Origin: Phytophthora quininea
Taxonomy: Eukaryota; Oomycota; Peronosporomycetes; Peronosporales; Peronosporaceae
Assembly: GCA_011947345.1 (NCBI GenBank)
Contig: JAAVTG010000114.1
Location: 81,150-145,149, forward strand
Direction of reading: 5' to 3'
DNA: 64,000 nucleotides
Positions 53,182 through 63,114 of the stretch are shown piece after piece. Below the pieces are notes generated by a model. The model saw nothing but the letters and a program-made list of their open reading frames with translations, had not been told where the DNA came from and searched no databases. The translations under genes and the position numbers were made by a program. Each line of letters begins with the position of its first letter. Positions within the stretch are counted from its first letter, which is position 1.

Positions 53182-55618
53182 TTAGCACGACAGCAATTTC
53201 GAGGTGCGATCGCCAACGTACAAAAGCGATTCTCTCCAGGGCACGGCAGTTGAGTCGCGAGCACCTTGGTGGTCCGCATCCTCCTCGAACTGCACCAGCG
53301 AGAAAATCGCGTCGATATCGAGTCCTCGCCCACTCACAAACGCACTTTTCAGCTTGAGCACCCCGCTCCAGTGGTTCTGCACGCCTGCAGCATGGCACAC
53401 ACGCACGTAAAACCGCCGGTCGTTCCAGTCCAAAGCGCCGTCGATGACTAAGCTCACGATGAATAGGAAGAAAATGTTGCGCAAGTGGTACGGCGCCAAC
53501 AGGAGCTTGGGTGACTCGGTCGCCGTGCATGAAGGGCGTATGGCGGCGGAGGTTGTGGCACCAATTCTGCGCAAACTCTCGAGGAATTGGCTCATGTCGT
53601 CGAGCACGTGAGCTGGGCACGGGTTGTCAGTCTCCAAAGGCAAATGCACCCCTCGTCCGTACTTGGCCACGACTCCGAATTCATCCACCGGTGGCGTAAA
53701 TGCTCCACCATGATCTCGACGTTGGGGTGGACAATCCGCTTACACACCAAGCAACAGCCCAGCACGCGCATGTACTCGACCCGCTGGGGCGGCAGGAAGC
53801 AAGCGTCCTCAATCAGAAAGGTTTCGAGTGCTGCAATTGCGCACGGCGGTCCCAGGATGTTGATTCGGCAGTTCTGCAGCACTCGACGCAGTGTCCAGGC
53901 ATTCAACAGTCCTTGCAAGGGTAGAACGATGGCACTGAGGGCTGACCGCGCTGCCGCTCGCCATAAAATGCGCTTGATAAAGAGCTTGAGAAGAAATTTA
54001 AGCACGTAGCGCTTGCTTTTGTAGACCAGGTAGGTCATCAGCAGCACAAACTTGGGCGACCCTCGCATCGGGTCCATTCCAAAGAGTGTGTCCCTCCGAT
54101 GCTCGACCTGCAGCGCTGCACGCGCCACTGCCCGTGCAAGGAATTCACGCTCTTGGTCGAGGGGATACAGCGTTAGACCCGCGCTCACTGTCAGCTGGAA
54201 GGCAAAAGCTACGGCAGTCATATAGAGCGCCATCACCTCCACCACCGACACGCCAATGTTGACAAGAAGGGTCCACTCGTTGATACCTACTGCGTCTTCC
54301 ATTCCAGAACTCGAGGGTAGGTAAGTTTCCAGCCCAATGGAGAACAGCCCACTCAAGATCCCGATCAGTCCGCCCAGTAGCGCTCCAACCAGCTCGATAC
54401 GCAGTATCTGGCGCATCGTCGCAGGAGAGAAGCCGTATCGCTGAGAAGGGACTGGTACTTTAGGATCCTGTCTAAACAACCGATTCTGCGGACCGAGAAG
54501 CCCTCGTGTAAGAGGCTGTGGGAGTACAGGACCATCCTGATGCTGAACAGGCTGCAAATTTGAGACTCGTGCTCTGTTGCCAAACCGCTCCGACAAACTG
54601 ACAGCAAGAGTGGCTCGCTTTGCACGCTTGAGACGTTCTTTCGACACGCGTGTGAGGAACTCAACACCGACGCGCTCCATGCGAGACAGATAACTTTTAG
54701 GCACTCCGTCGGGTAAGTCGCATTTGCTGGGCGATTCAAGTGATACGCCACCTCGTCGTGCCCTTACTCGCTGATGCATCGTTTGTCGTCGTGGTCTATC
54801 CGGCGAAGCATGGATGAAAGACGGCAGCTCGGTGAAGAGATCCACCGAGAAATAGTCGTGTAGAGCAGAGATGTTGCTGGTCTTGTGTTCCAACAAATCT
54901 TGCCATGCAGCGTACAAGAAATCGCTCCACTCGATGCGACCGTCTCCGTTCGGGTCTAGACGTGCTTCGATCGCGTCTAGCTCCTCATCGCTGAATACCA
55001 GCCCCAACTTCTGCAGAGCGATCTCCAGTTCGTTTCGGGAGATCTCGTGATTTTCGTCCGTATCGCAGCGTTGGAAGGCGTTCTTGAGTGGTTTACACTT
55101 GGCCACAAAACTACAGGGGGAAGCGGACGTCGTTCCTGCGCACAGCGCAAGATGAGAGGTCGACAGGCTTCCAGGAACGCGTCGAAGGTGACGACTTGGT
55201 TGCTGCGTGACACCTCGCCACTTGCCGACACGCCAAAGGTGCGAGCCTCGGCAGGAGTCCCGCCCATTAATTCCAGAAACACTAGCAGTTCGCTCAAGGT
55301 CACAGCATTGTCCTCATCGGAATCGCTGGCGTGGAAGAGTGCGCGCAGGCGACGCATATACTCCTCCCCGACTTCTGCGTTGATGCTCTGTGGCCGAGAC
55401 TTCAGCCTTCTTGCCGCCACTGCTGCGAACAGCGTCGCCTTTCGCCTTCGTTGTGCATCAGTGGCGCTTTCTTGAGGTCGTGGTCGCGTTTTACTGTTGA
55501 TCGACAGCTTCTGCGGTGGCGCGAAATGTAAAATTGGTGTTGATGGGAAGCGGAGACTCGAGTCGGTTGGCAGCGACCTGCGTTTGAGCTCCAAGACGGG
55601 TATAACCTTGGATACCAT
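53182..55618 (-). CDS. EF-hand membrane protein, oomycete-type
   Basis: Starts at 55618 (MVSKVIPVLELKRRSL). Three EF-hand-like loops: DSDEDNAVTLSELLVFL, DTDENHEISRNELEIAL and DPNGDGRIEWSDFLYAA; the last is canonical. Long basic linker (KERLKRAKRATLAVSL), then at least two hydrophobic segments (VGALLGGLIGILSGLFSIGL; SVVEVMALYMTAVAFAFQL). A C-terminal cytosolic region follows with another hydrophobic stretch (HLRNIFFLFIVSLVIDGAL). Frame slips at the A run 55107-55110 and near 53690 divide the gene into three frames with continuous homology-like sequence. Probably a calcium-responsive endomembrane protein; I do not recognise the membrane part as a named family. Confidence 0.7.
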
Positions 55619-55757
55619 GAACAAAGAGCGACTACCGCCGGTGCAAGTCACCGTGCCTGCATTTGGTCAGTCTGCCCCGGCAGAAATAGCAAGCCGGGAA
55701 GCAGGTTCTAGAAATCACCGTTTCTCTCCAAGGAAACGTCATATTCACGCCGTTAAT

Positions 55758-55790
<33 letters not shown>

Positions 55791-56112
55791 AATACCACAA
55801 GTGCCTTCACGCTGCTTTCACTTCAGCATGATATTAACAGCTTTTTCGCAGTCCAATGGCGAACTAGACTCCAAAGGAGTAAAATTTCTAGCAGCACTGG
55901 AGACCACGACTACTTCTGAACTCCATGGCGATAATGGATCTCTTGACACAAGAAGGCTTACCAGGAATTGTATCATGACAACTGCACCAACCGTGCTGGA
56001 GTCTTCATCACACACAGACGGATAATGGGATATTATCGCGTCTTAGTAAGTATCAGGCTTCTTATAAAAACATAATTGAAGGCCATTAACACCACCACCA
56101 CCACAAGTGCCT
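55619..56112. other. Intergenic with microsatellite
   Basis: Between the EF-hand gene and the RxLR gene. Short frames only; contains the AG run at 55760-55789. Confidence 0.4.
55760..55789. repeat. (AG)15 microsatellite
   Basis: Uninterrupted AG dinucleotides over 30 bp. Confidence 0.95.
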
Positions 56113-56596
56113 TCACGTTGCTGCTTTAATCCCTGCCTTGGCTTGCTGGATCATCTCGTACGCGACCATGAATTTGGCGTACTGAGCAAAGTCCGGATGA
56201 TTCGCAATCGCCCAGGCACGAGCGGGCATCCACGGCTCGATCTTCATCTTGTCCACGCGAACGGCGGGTGGGGTGAGTCCTGCTTTGATCCATCGCTGGT
56301 ATTTCTCCAGTGGTTTCGCAGCGCCCCGAGTGACCTTGGCAGCCTTGTCCACCTCGATAACAGACCCTACCTTCCCGAGCACACCGCGTTGATCAGCATT
56401 TTTCCTCATCTGCACTCGAACCTTCGTTGTTATCGCTCGTCGACTTTACTGTTCTCAAGAGCCGGTTGTTGTCTTTGTTTCCACGTCCAGAAGGGAATTT
56501 GATCGGAGCTTGGTCTGTGTCCGTGACGACGTGATCACTATTGACGCAGGCAAGAAGACCGAGTGCGGCTGACAGCAGCACGTACCCGACATGCAT
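56113..56596 (-). CDS. RxLR-type secreted effector, one frame slip
   Basis: The ATG at 56596 opens a clear signal peptide (HVGYVLLSAALGLLACVNS). RLLR at about residue 46 is followed by an acidic Ser/Asp/Glu stretch with DEE, the RxLR-dEER arrangement used by Phytophthora effectors for delivery into host cells. A helical C-terminal domain lies in the next frame (PLEKYQRWIKAGLTPP, AWAIANHPDFAQYAKF), reminiscent of WY-type effector cores. The frame change coincides with the five-T run at 56399-56403 on the plus strand, so the gene may be intact. No host target can be inferred. Total length of about 160 codons fits small RxLR effectors. Confidence 0.75.
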
Positions 56597-57236
56597 GGTT
56601 CTTGCGTGAGGTGCTTGAAAATTGGACTGCGAAACAAGAACTGGCCCTGTCGAGAAGCTGAGCGATTTCTACTCACCTCGACCAGCGGTCAGCGTACAGA
56701 TCATCGGTTCCGTCTGTACTTGCCCTGGGATCGGCAAAACGCAGCCAGCTTCTAAGTGAGCCAGCTCCTAAGGAGCCTCGTTGGCACTTTGTGTGTAGTT
56801 GCTGTAAATTCGTCGGAGACCTACAAGGAATTGCTCATGATAAGCTTCCATGGCGAAGTTAGCATCCTCTCCTCAGCTGTAGACCTCATGGCTTTAGCCT
56901 AGCCTATCTCCCAGCCACGATAGAGCTGGATCGCTTGCCGCTCTCCAAATCCTATCCTCACGCTCCGTGCTCCGCCGCCAACTTGATAACAACATGTTAG
57001 TTATCTTCCAACGAGAGGAAGCCCTGTACCGGTAGACCGGGAACTCACTGCCGCTATTATAGCTAGAGAATTTGCCGCCAGTGGGAGTCGCCACCAGAAG
57101 AAGCCCTAGATAAGCGAAAAGTGAATCTACATTCATTTCCTATAAATGTAGCAATCCATACATAGATTCAATTTCTAGAACTAATTATCTATCCACTGCT
57201 ATCCTAAATCATAGATTGCTAAAAATTCGGGCGCCG
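56597..57236. other. Intergenic between the divergent RxLR and Spp2 genes
   Basis: Promoter space for both neighbours. 57130-57225 is AT-rich, with a repeated ATAGATT-like word. No gene seen. Confidence 0.4.
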
Positions 57237-58126
57237 ATGAAGCTGGGCGGCTTCACGCTCAAGAAAGGCGGGCGCAAGAAGCCCCTGGCGGCGTCGGCGG
57301 GCTTCTCGGCCGCAGCTTCGACCGCCCCACAGGCCCCCGAGAAGGTTTTCGTTACGGACTTCGATCCGAACGCGCCCGCCGAGCTGGCTGCGGACGGCCA
57401 GAAGCCGCTGGTCATTCCGCTGACTGAGACCAACAAGTGGAACGGAGTGGAGAAGCAAGAGGAAGACAAAGAAGGAGAGGATGCTGAAGAAGCAACTGCC
57501 GACCTCCAGGCCGCACAGCAGATCCTGCAGGGCGTGCAGGCCACACAGGACAGCAGCCCCAACGAGACGCTGGTGATCCCCGCCAGCGACCGCGACCAGA
57601 AGCGCCAGGAGCTGTTCCAGGACGGGGCCAAGCGAGTCAGTGGGGAGAAGAAAGTGCCCATTTTGCAACAGAATGCGGTGCCAGGCCTGGACGCGCTGCA
57701 GGACGTGACGGACAAGTATCGACACGACGTCTCGCTGCGGCCCGACGCCCCCGACGTTCACAGCGATGTATACGAGGCCGTTCCCGTGGAGCAGTTCGGG
57801 GCGGCTCTGCTGAGAGGCATGGGCTGGGAGGGCAGTGTCAACGCCGACGACGTAGGGAGGCCCCGCAGCCGAGACATAAACTGCTGGGGCTGGGGGCGAC
57901 TAAGCGACCGAAACTGCCTGGAGAGGACAACAAGAGGAAGCACAAGAAGCAGGAGAAGGAGGCAAAGAAGGAGCGTCCCTCTGCCACCAAAGAGGACAGG
58001 GACAGAGGGAGACGCCCAACTGATCTAGACCGACGGCGGGAGGACAGTCAAAGAGACCGAAGCAGAGACAGAGACCGCAGTAGAGATCGCGGACGAGATC
58101 GGAAGGGAGATCGGGACAGGAGTGAT

Positions 58127-58173
<47 letters not shown>

Positions 58174-58258
58174 TCGAGAGAGGGATCGGGGCCGCCGCAG
58201 TCGATCGGATCGACGCAGCCGCAGCAGGAGCCGCGACCGTCGCAGTCGCAGACGGTAG
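57237..58258 (+). CDS. Spp2/GPKOW-like G-patch splicing factor with RS tail
   Basis: From the ATG at 57237, KLGGFTLKKGGRKKPLA and a linker precede DVYEAVPVEQFGAALLRGMGW, the core of the Spp2/GPKOW G-patch that activates the DEAH helicase Prp2 in the spliceosome. After a frame slip near 57880 comes KLLGLGATKRPKLPGED, matching the conserved LGLGA segment of the family. A long Arg/Asp/Ser tail follows with a (GAGACC)n-coded RD repeat (58128-58172) and SRSRDRRS-type RS dipeptides, ending at the TAG at 58256-58258. No KOW domain is visible, so it is closer to Spp2 than to full-length GPKOW. Single-copy housekeeping gene. Confidence 0.8.
58128..58172 (+). repeat. Hexanucleotide repeat coding for Arg-Asp
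   Basis: Tandem GAGACC units inside the Spp2-like gene encode an (RD)n run. Length likely polymorphic. Confidence 0.85.
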
Positions 58259-58337
58259 GACGCATCTGGATGGGCTGGTTGACAAATACGATAGATTTGA
58301 CGACGTGTGCAGTTGAGAGTGGAGCACAGGCGTCTTC

Positions 58338-59060
58338 CTACTGGGTTTTGTTGCTGCTAGTGTTGCTCTTGCTCTTGCTGTCTTCGTCAAGAAGCGACGT
58401 GTCGAGCTGCAGCGGCAGCGGAGGAATGGACGTGCAGATGTCACCCAAGCTAAAACACAACGAAAGAAGCGTCAGAGAGCAAGAACGTCCAGTCAACGCT
58501 CCACCTCGCCACGTACGCGGACAGCACGGTCTGGCAGTTGTCCCGGAACTTGACCATTTGCGCGCGGTTCTCGTCGGCCTTGCCGTTCAGCAGGTTGGTG
58601 CGCATGGTGTTGATGGCCAGCACGTTGTCCTGCAGCAGCGCCGCCAGTCGTGCCTCCTCCAACTCGCCACTAGATGCTGTCTTCTGCGCAGTCGTCTCTT
58701 GGTACGGGCCGATCTTCATGCGCTTGTTGGCTGTTGTGGCTGTTGGCTGCTCGACTGAGCACCCCAACGCTTTGACCTTGAAAGCCACGTCCCGGACACA
58801 TTTGCGAGGCAGCATGGCGGCCACTTTGATGTAGCGCGTGACGTTGTCGAACTGGTCGGCTGGGAACTGCGCGAGTCCGGTTTGCAGCGTCTGCAGTTCC
58901 TGCGACGTCCACGCAGCTTGAGCCGTCGAGTAGACCACCGTGGGCGAGATGGACGGCAAGTAGTCGGACGCTTGTGGAGACGACAGCAAGTTCATGGAGG
59001 CCTGCTTGGCCGAACTCGCATGAGCCGCGGACACGGCGGCGGCGTGACCAGGCGCGGCCA
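58338..59060 (-). CDS. SANT/Myb-like domain protein
   Basis: Exon 1 59060-58505, 55-nt intron (58504-58450), exon 2 58449-58338 (LGDICTSIPPLPLQLDTSLL). An Ala/Ser-rich N-terminus is followed by AAWTSQELQTLQTGLAQFP, TRYIKVAAMLPRKCVRDVAFKV, a SANT/Myb-like helix triad, then a linker (NKRMKIGPYQE) and a C-terminal helix (LLQDNVLAINTMRTNLLNGK). The pairing of a Myb-like domain with that C-terminal helix resembles a plant-type uncharacterised nuclear family, which suggests a chromatin or transcription role. Shares a 56-bp divergent promoter with the PA-isochorismatase gene. Confidence 0.72.
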
Positions 59061-59116
59061 TCTCGACTAAAAACTTTCGACCGGTCGTCGTATCCGCCCG
59101 AGTTATCGGAGAGACC
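59061..59116. promoter_or_regulatory. 56-bp bidirectional promoter
   Basis: The only sequence between two divergent ATGs (59060 minus, 59117 plus). Too short for two independent core promoters with UTRs unless shared. Confidence 0.5.
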
Positions 59117-60665
59117 ATGTTCTGGCCGTTCCTGGAGCTGCACGGCCAGCTCATGTACTGCCCGCTGGCCGACTTTGGCGCAAGCGGAGTGCGGGAGGGC
59201 CAGGATATCTACGCGCATGCAGTGGTGGCGCAGCCGGTGACGGCCCACATGCCGCTGAAGAATGCGGCGGAGATGCGGGGAAAGATCGCGGTGCTGCAGC
59301 GCGGCTTTTGCGACTTCATCACCAAGACGCTGCACGCTCAACGTGCTGGGGCGGTGGCGGTGCTGGTGGCCAACAACTGCGACGACGGTGGCGAAGCGTT
59401 CGTCATGGATGCTGGCCATCGGCAGGACCAGTCAGTTGACGCCGTTAAGATCCCGGCCATGATGGTCTCACGAGAGCACTCGACGGAGATTTTCCAGCAG
59501 ATACGAGAGGCGTACTTGGCGCGCAGAGAGTTGGGGCTTACGATCCGCTTCTTGGGGGCGGAGACGGCGTCGCGGGTGTTGGCGCAGCAGGAAAGCCGCG
59601 CCCAGCAGCAGCGCTCCGTTGAGATAAAAGATCAGCGTCAAGTGCAGCAGCAAGCGGCAGCGATCTTACTGCGCACCCGACTGGGCAAAATAGAGCAGAC
59701 AAAGGAATTGACGCCACAGCGCCCAGAGAGTGCTGTTGCTACGCCCAATACGACGACGAGCGAGCTCGCGTTCGACTTTTCGCCGCCGTCGTCGATCAAA
59801 AGCAATTCGGCATGCTCGACGCACGGGAGTACTGCAGCTGGAGATTGGCGCGTTGCAAAGCAAGGGAGCAACCAGGACGAGACTGAGATGGAGAGTTTAC
59901 AGCCGTTGCCAGTCCAGCATTGGTGCCCCATGACCACAGCACTGGTGATCCTGGACGTGCAAAACTATTTTACGCTTCGACATGGATATGGTGAAAAGCT
60001 AACGACGAGGGAAGTGGACGCAGCACTACATCGTCCAAGCCAAACCAAAACGCGCACCAGCGCCTCGAGTCTCCTGGAATTTTACGACCGCGTGGACAAT
60101 ATCTTGCTGCCGGCGATCCAGGACGTGCTTTTAGCCAGTCGGGCCACGGAAGGGATGGAGGTCATTTACTCGGTAGTGGAGAGCGCAACGCGTGATGGCC
60201 GAGCGCTCTCGTGCGCACAAACACGCAGGGATCCACGTCTCCAGGGGTGGATTCGGCGCTCAGGTGCCTAAGCGAGTGGCGCCTGACGACGACTTCGACA
60301 TCGTCCTCCCTCGCACCGGCGTCAAGTGAGTGGCATACATTTCTGTACCTGGTTGTCTTACTAAATGGCGTTTTCTGCCCGTTAGTGTGTTTGCAGCGAC
60401 GAACCTCGACTACGTGCTGCGCAATCTGATGGTCTCGCATGTTGTCGTCATGGGCATTTCCGTTCTAGGTAGTGTGGAGGCCTGCGTGCAGACTGCAATG
60501 GACAGAGGCTACCAAGTCACGGTGGTCAAAGAAGCGCTCGCTCCAATGGCAGCACCGACGTCTGCGGACAGTAAAGTCGCGAGAATGATGGCCAAGTTCT
60601 CCAAACGAGGTGTGCAGGTCCTTGCGGCTGCAGATTTTGTCGACAAACTGCAGTCGTTTGCTTAG
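59117..60665 (+). CDS. PA domain fused to isochorismatase-like hydrolase
   Basis: Exon 1 59117-60325, 60-nt intron (60326-60385), exon 2 60386-60665. Residues 1-150 form a protease-associated (PA) domain (RGKIAVLQRGFCDFITKTLHAQRAG, IPAMMVSREHSTEI). A 120-residue Gln/Ser/Thr linker follows. From about residue 275 comes an isochorismatase-type fold: TALVILDVQNYF (catalytic Asp280), YSVVESATRDG, DIVLPRTGVNVFAATNLDYVLR, and MGISVLGSVEACVQTAMDRGY with the nucleophile Cys. The usual catalytic Lys seems replaced by Arg in LPRTG. A two-base loss near 60200 (GAGA slip) breaks the frame. No signal peptide, so cytosolic. The substrate is unknown; the PA domain may bind a peptide or regulate access. Confidence 0.78.
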
Positions 60666-60733
60666 TCCAAGAAAAGGTGCCAGCAATAAACAGCGCCAAT
60701 ATTATCCCCGCCATTCTTGAACGACAACGACTG

Positions 60734-62807
60734 ATGATGGACGTGGCGCTCGAGGTTGAGGCCGTGGTGGTCTCTTTGGTGAACATTGTGGCTGCATCGC
60801 TTGAGAATGAAGCGACTGACCAGGAGACTGAAGTTCCCGTCGGCGGTTATCTGTGGAAGTTCCCCTCGGAAGGGAGCAATGCTGAAAGTGACGTTGCTAC
60901 GCTCCCCCACCAGCGCCGCAAATGCGCGAGTACCCTAGGAAATGCGATCGGTGCCGAGTGTGCTGGGTTTCTGACCGGGAGTTTGAGTTTGACCATCTAC
61001 GACGATGTTCAGCTCCGGTGGATTCGAGTCTTCGCGAGGACAAGAAGATGCAAGCCACCAAGTTGGGTGTGTCGCGACGAGTGTGGTGCGAGGTGGACAA
61101 CTCGTTCAGTCAGCTACAGTGGCGCTGTGATCGAGAGTTTGACGACGGTAGTGCTTTAAACTCCATCTCGTTAGCTGAAATCGCCGAGGTATCGCTGGTT
61201 GAGGAGCCACCAGAGAGTTTCCAAGTTGTAACCCGTGACGGTCGCACCATTGTGTTTCAATGGAGACCCGACACTGGAGATGAAGTTACCCCCTTGACTT
61301 GGTGAATATGGATGCACGCGAATGGCAAGAGTACTTGGATGAAATCAGCAAATATGCACGAGGCTCAACTTTTGAGAGTCCAGGCACGAAGGCGGGACTG
61401 CCAACACCGAGTAATTCGCCCAAGAAAAGCGAGCGCTGTTATTTTTCGACCAGATCGACCGTGTATTCCAGAACTTTAACAACGAAAGCGATTCGCCAGT
61501 TGCTGAGCGTTTACTTGAGAGCAGACTGAGCTCTCTACTTCAAAAATCGGGGTATGGGACCTCGCTGTGCGACGACGATGGCAACAGCTTGCTGCATGTA
61601 GTTCTCAATCTCAATATCGGGGCGATGACTTCAGCTGCCATTTCAGTTTTACTCCGTATGGGCGTCGACTGCAATCTTCAAAACCAAGCGTACGTTAAAC
61701 TCGTAGCATGTGCGGAAAGCGCGGTGATTCTAACGCGTCTGTTATGACTTGCTCAGAATGGAAAGCCCTCTACTTCTAGCTGCAGCATCCGGCGACCACG
61801 CTACAATGAGCGCATTACTTTCTGCAGCTTCAATCCAAGTGGAGCTACCGTGTGCGCTTGGGGTCACAGCGTTTCATGCTGCCGCCAACGCCGGCGACGT
61901 TCAGGTTTGCAAAGAGTATTTTCTCCATCGAAACTAGTTACTTACTCGCGCCGTGTTTGCTGTCTAGATGATGCAATTGCTATGCAATGCAGGCGCTCAG
62001 CCTGAGCTTCAAGATGAGAATGGTTGGACAGCGCTGCATTATGCTGCTGCGTGTTGGTCGGGGACGGAGGCGCTTCATTTCTTGTGCGAACTTCTGCCTG
62101 ACGGGTTCATTGATGTGCAATGTGGAGAAGGAAACACTGCGTTACATGTGGCAGCCGGGTGTGGCTACCAGGACAACGTTCGCGCACTGCTGGAGACTGC
62201 AGCCAGCCCACACGTGCGGAATTCTGGTGGCGACAATGCGTACAACCTCGCTCTGCGCAACAATCATATTCAATGCGCCGTAGTTATCAACGATTACCAG
62301 TCGATGGTCCTGCCCACTTACAGCGAGACGCCAGTAAGCCGACGGAAGGAGAATGCTGTGTCCGAGGCTACTACAGTCGTGCAGAATGAATACGAATATC
62401 AATCAGACGAACAAACAGAGGAATGGGTGGAAGGATTCACGGACGAGGGCTACGCGTACTACTACAACACCGTCACAGGAGAGTCGTCGTGGTTCAAACC
62501 TGAAACTTTCAATGGATGGCAGACATCAGGGGAAAACTGCAGCGAGAAATGGTCGGGAGATGATTCAATTCCACAGCCACATACAGTTTCCGAGGGCTCT
62601 GCAGTCCGTGGCACTAAGCTTGCAAACGGTGGTCATCAACTCCCGCTGTGCTTGATCCCGATGGTGAGTCAGTTAACTTCTCTCGATGACCCGACTGCAG
62701 TTGCCAAATTCGAAGCTTTCCGGCGAAAGGCGCGTTCCCAGCGCCGGCACCGACAGTCCAAGCACCGGCTCCAAGACGACGCGCCTAGGCCCAACAATCA
62801 CAGCTAG
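60734..62807 (+). CDS. Ankyrin-repeat protein with WW domain and a PH-like N-terminal region
   Basis: From the ATG at 60734 the frame gives VGGYLWKFPSEG, a PH-domain-like first strand. A later frame gives ESFQVVTRDGRTIVFQWRP then MDAREWQEYLDEISKYARG, which resembles the closing PH strands and helix. The middle is not resolved; introns or slips between 60900 and 61450. Next is LLFFDQIDRVFQNFNN and ankyrin repeats (DGNSLLHVVLNLN, ESPLLLAAASGDHATMSALL, GWTALHYAAACW, GNTALHVAAGCGYQDNVRALL) across introns near 61690-61755 and 61910-61967. A WW domain follows (WVEGFTDEGYAYYYNTVTGESSW) and a basic tail. Architecture suggests a membrane-associated scaffold binding Pro-rich partners. Confidence 0.68.
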
Positions 62808-63081
62808 ACGACCATATGGAAGGTGCAGGAACAACTTGAAACACATTTTCATGATGAAGTATCTGCAGTGTGTGGCTAGCCATTATGGCGACAAGAATTA
62901 AAGGCTAAATTGACTTGCATGACACGGGTGCGGGCTACACCATGCGGTCTCACGGCGAAGTGGGCAGATTAATGTCTTGAACACAAGTAATCACCTGGCG
63001 GCGAAGAACCTCAGGCGTGGCAGTCATGGCACGTTGATTTAATTCGAGTTTTTTTCTGTTTGTGGACCTGACAAAGTCGAA

Positions 63082-63096
63082 CTCACTTCTCCATTT
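63082..63096 (+). promoter_or_regulatory. Oomycete initiator-like core promoter of the LPMO gene
   Basis: CTCACTTCTCCATTT matches the oomycete Inr-FPR consensus at 13 of 15 positions by eye and lies 18 bp upstream of the ATG at 63115. Confidence 0.55.
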
Positions 63097-63114
63097 GTCG
63101 TCAAGAGTTAAGAA

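Noticed and set aside
55760..55789. AG run considered as a regulatory GAGA element
   Set aside because: A plain dinucleotide microsatellite; nothing ties it to a promoter.
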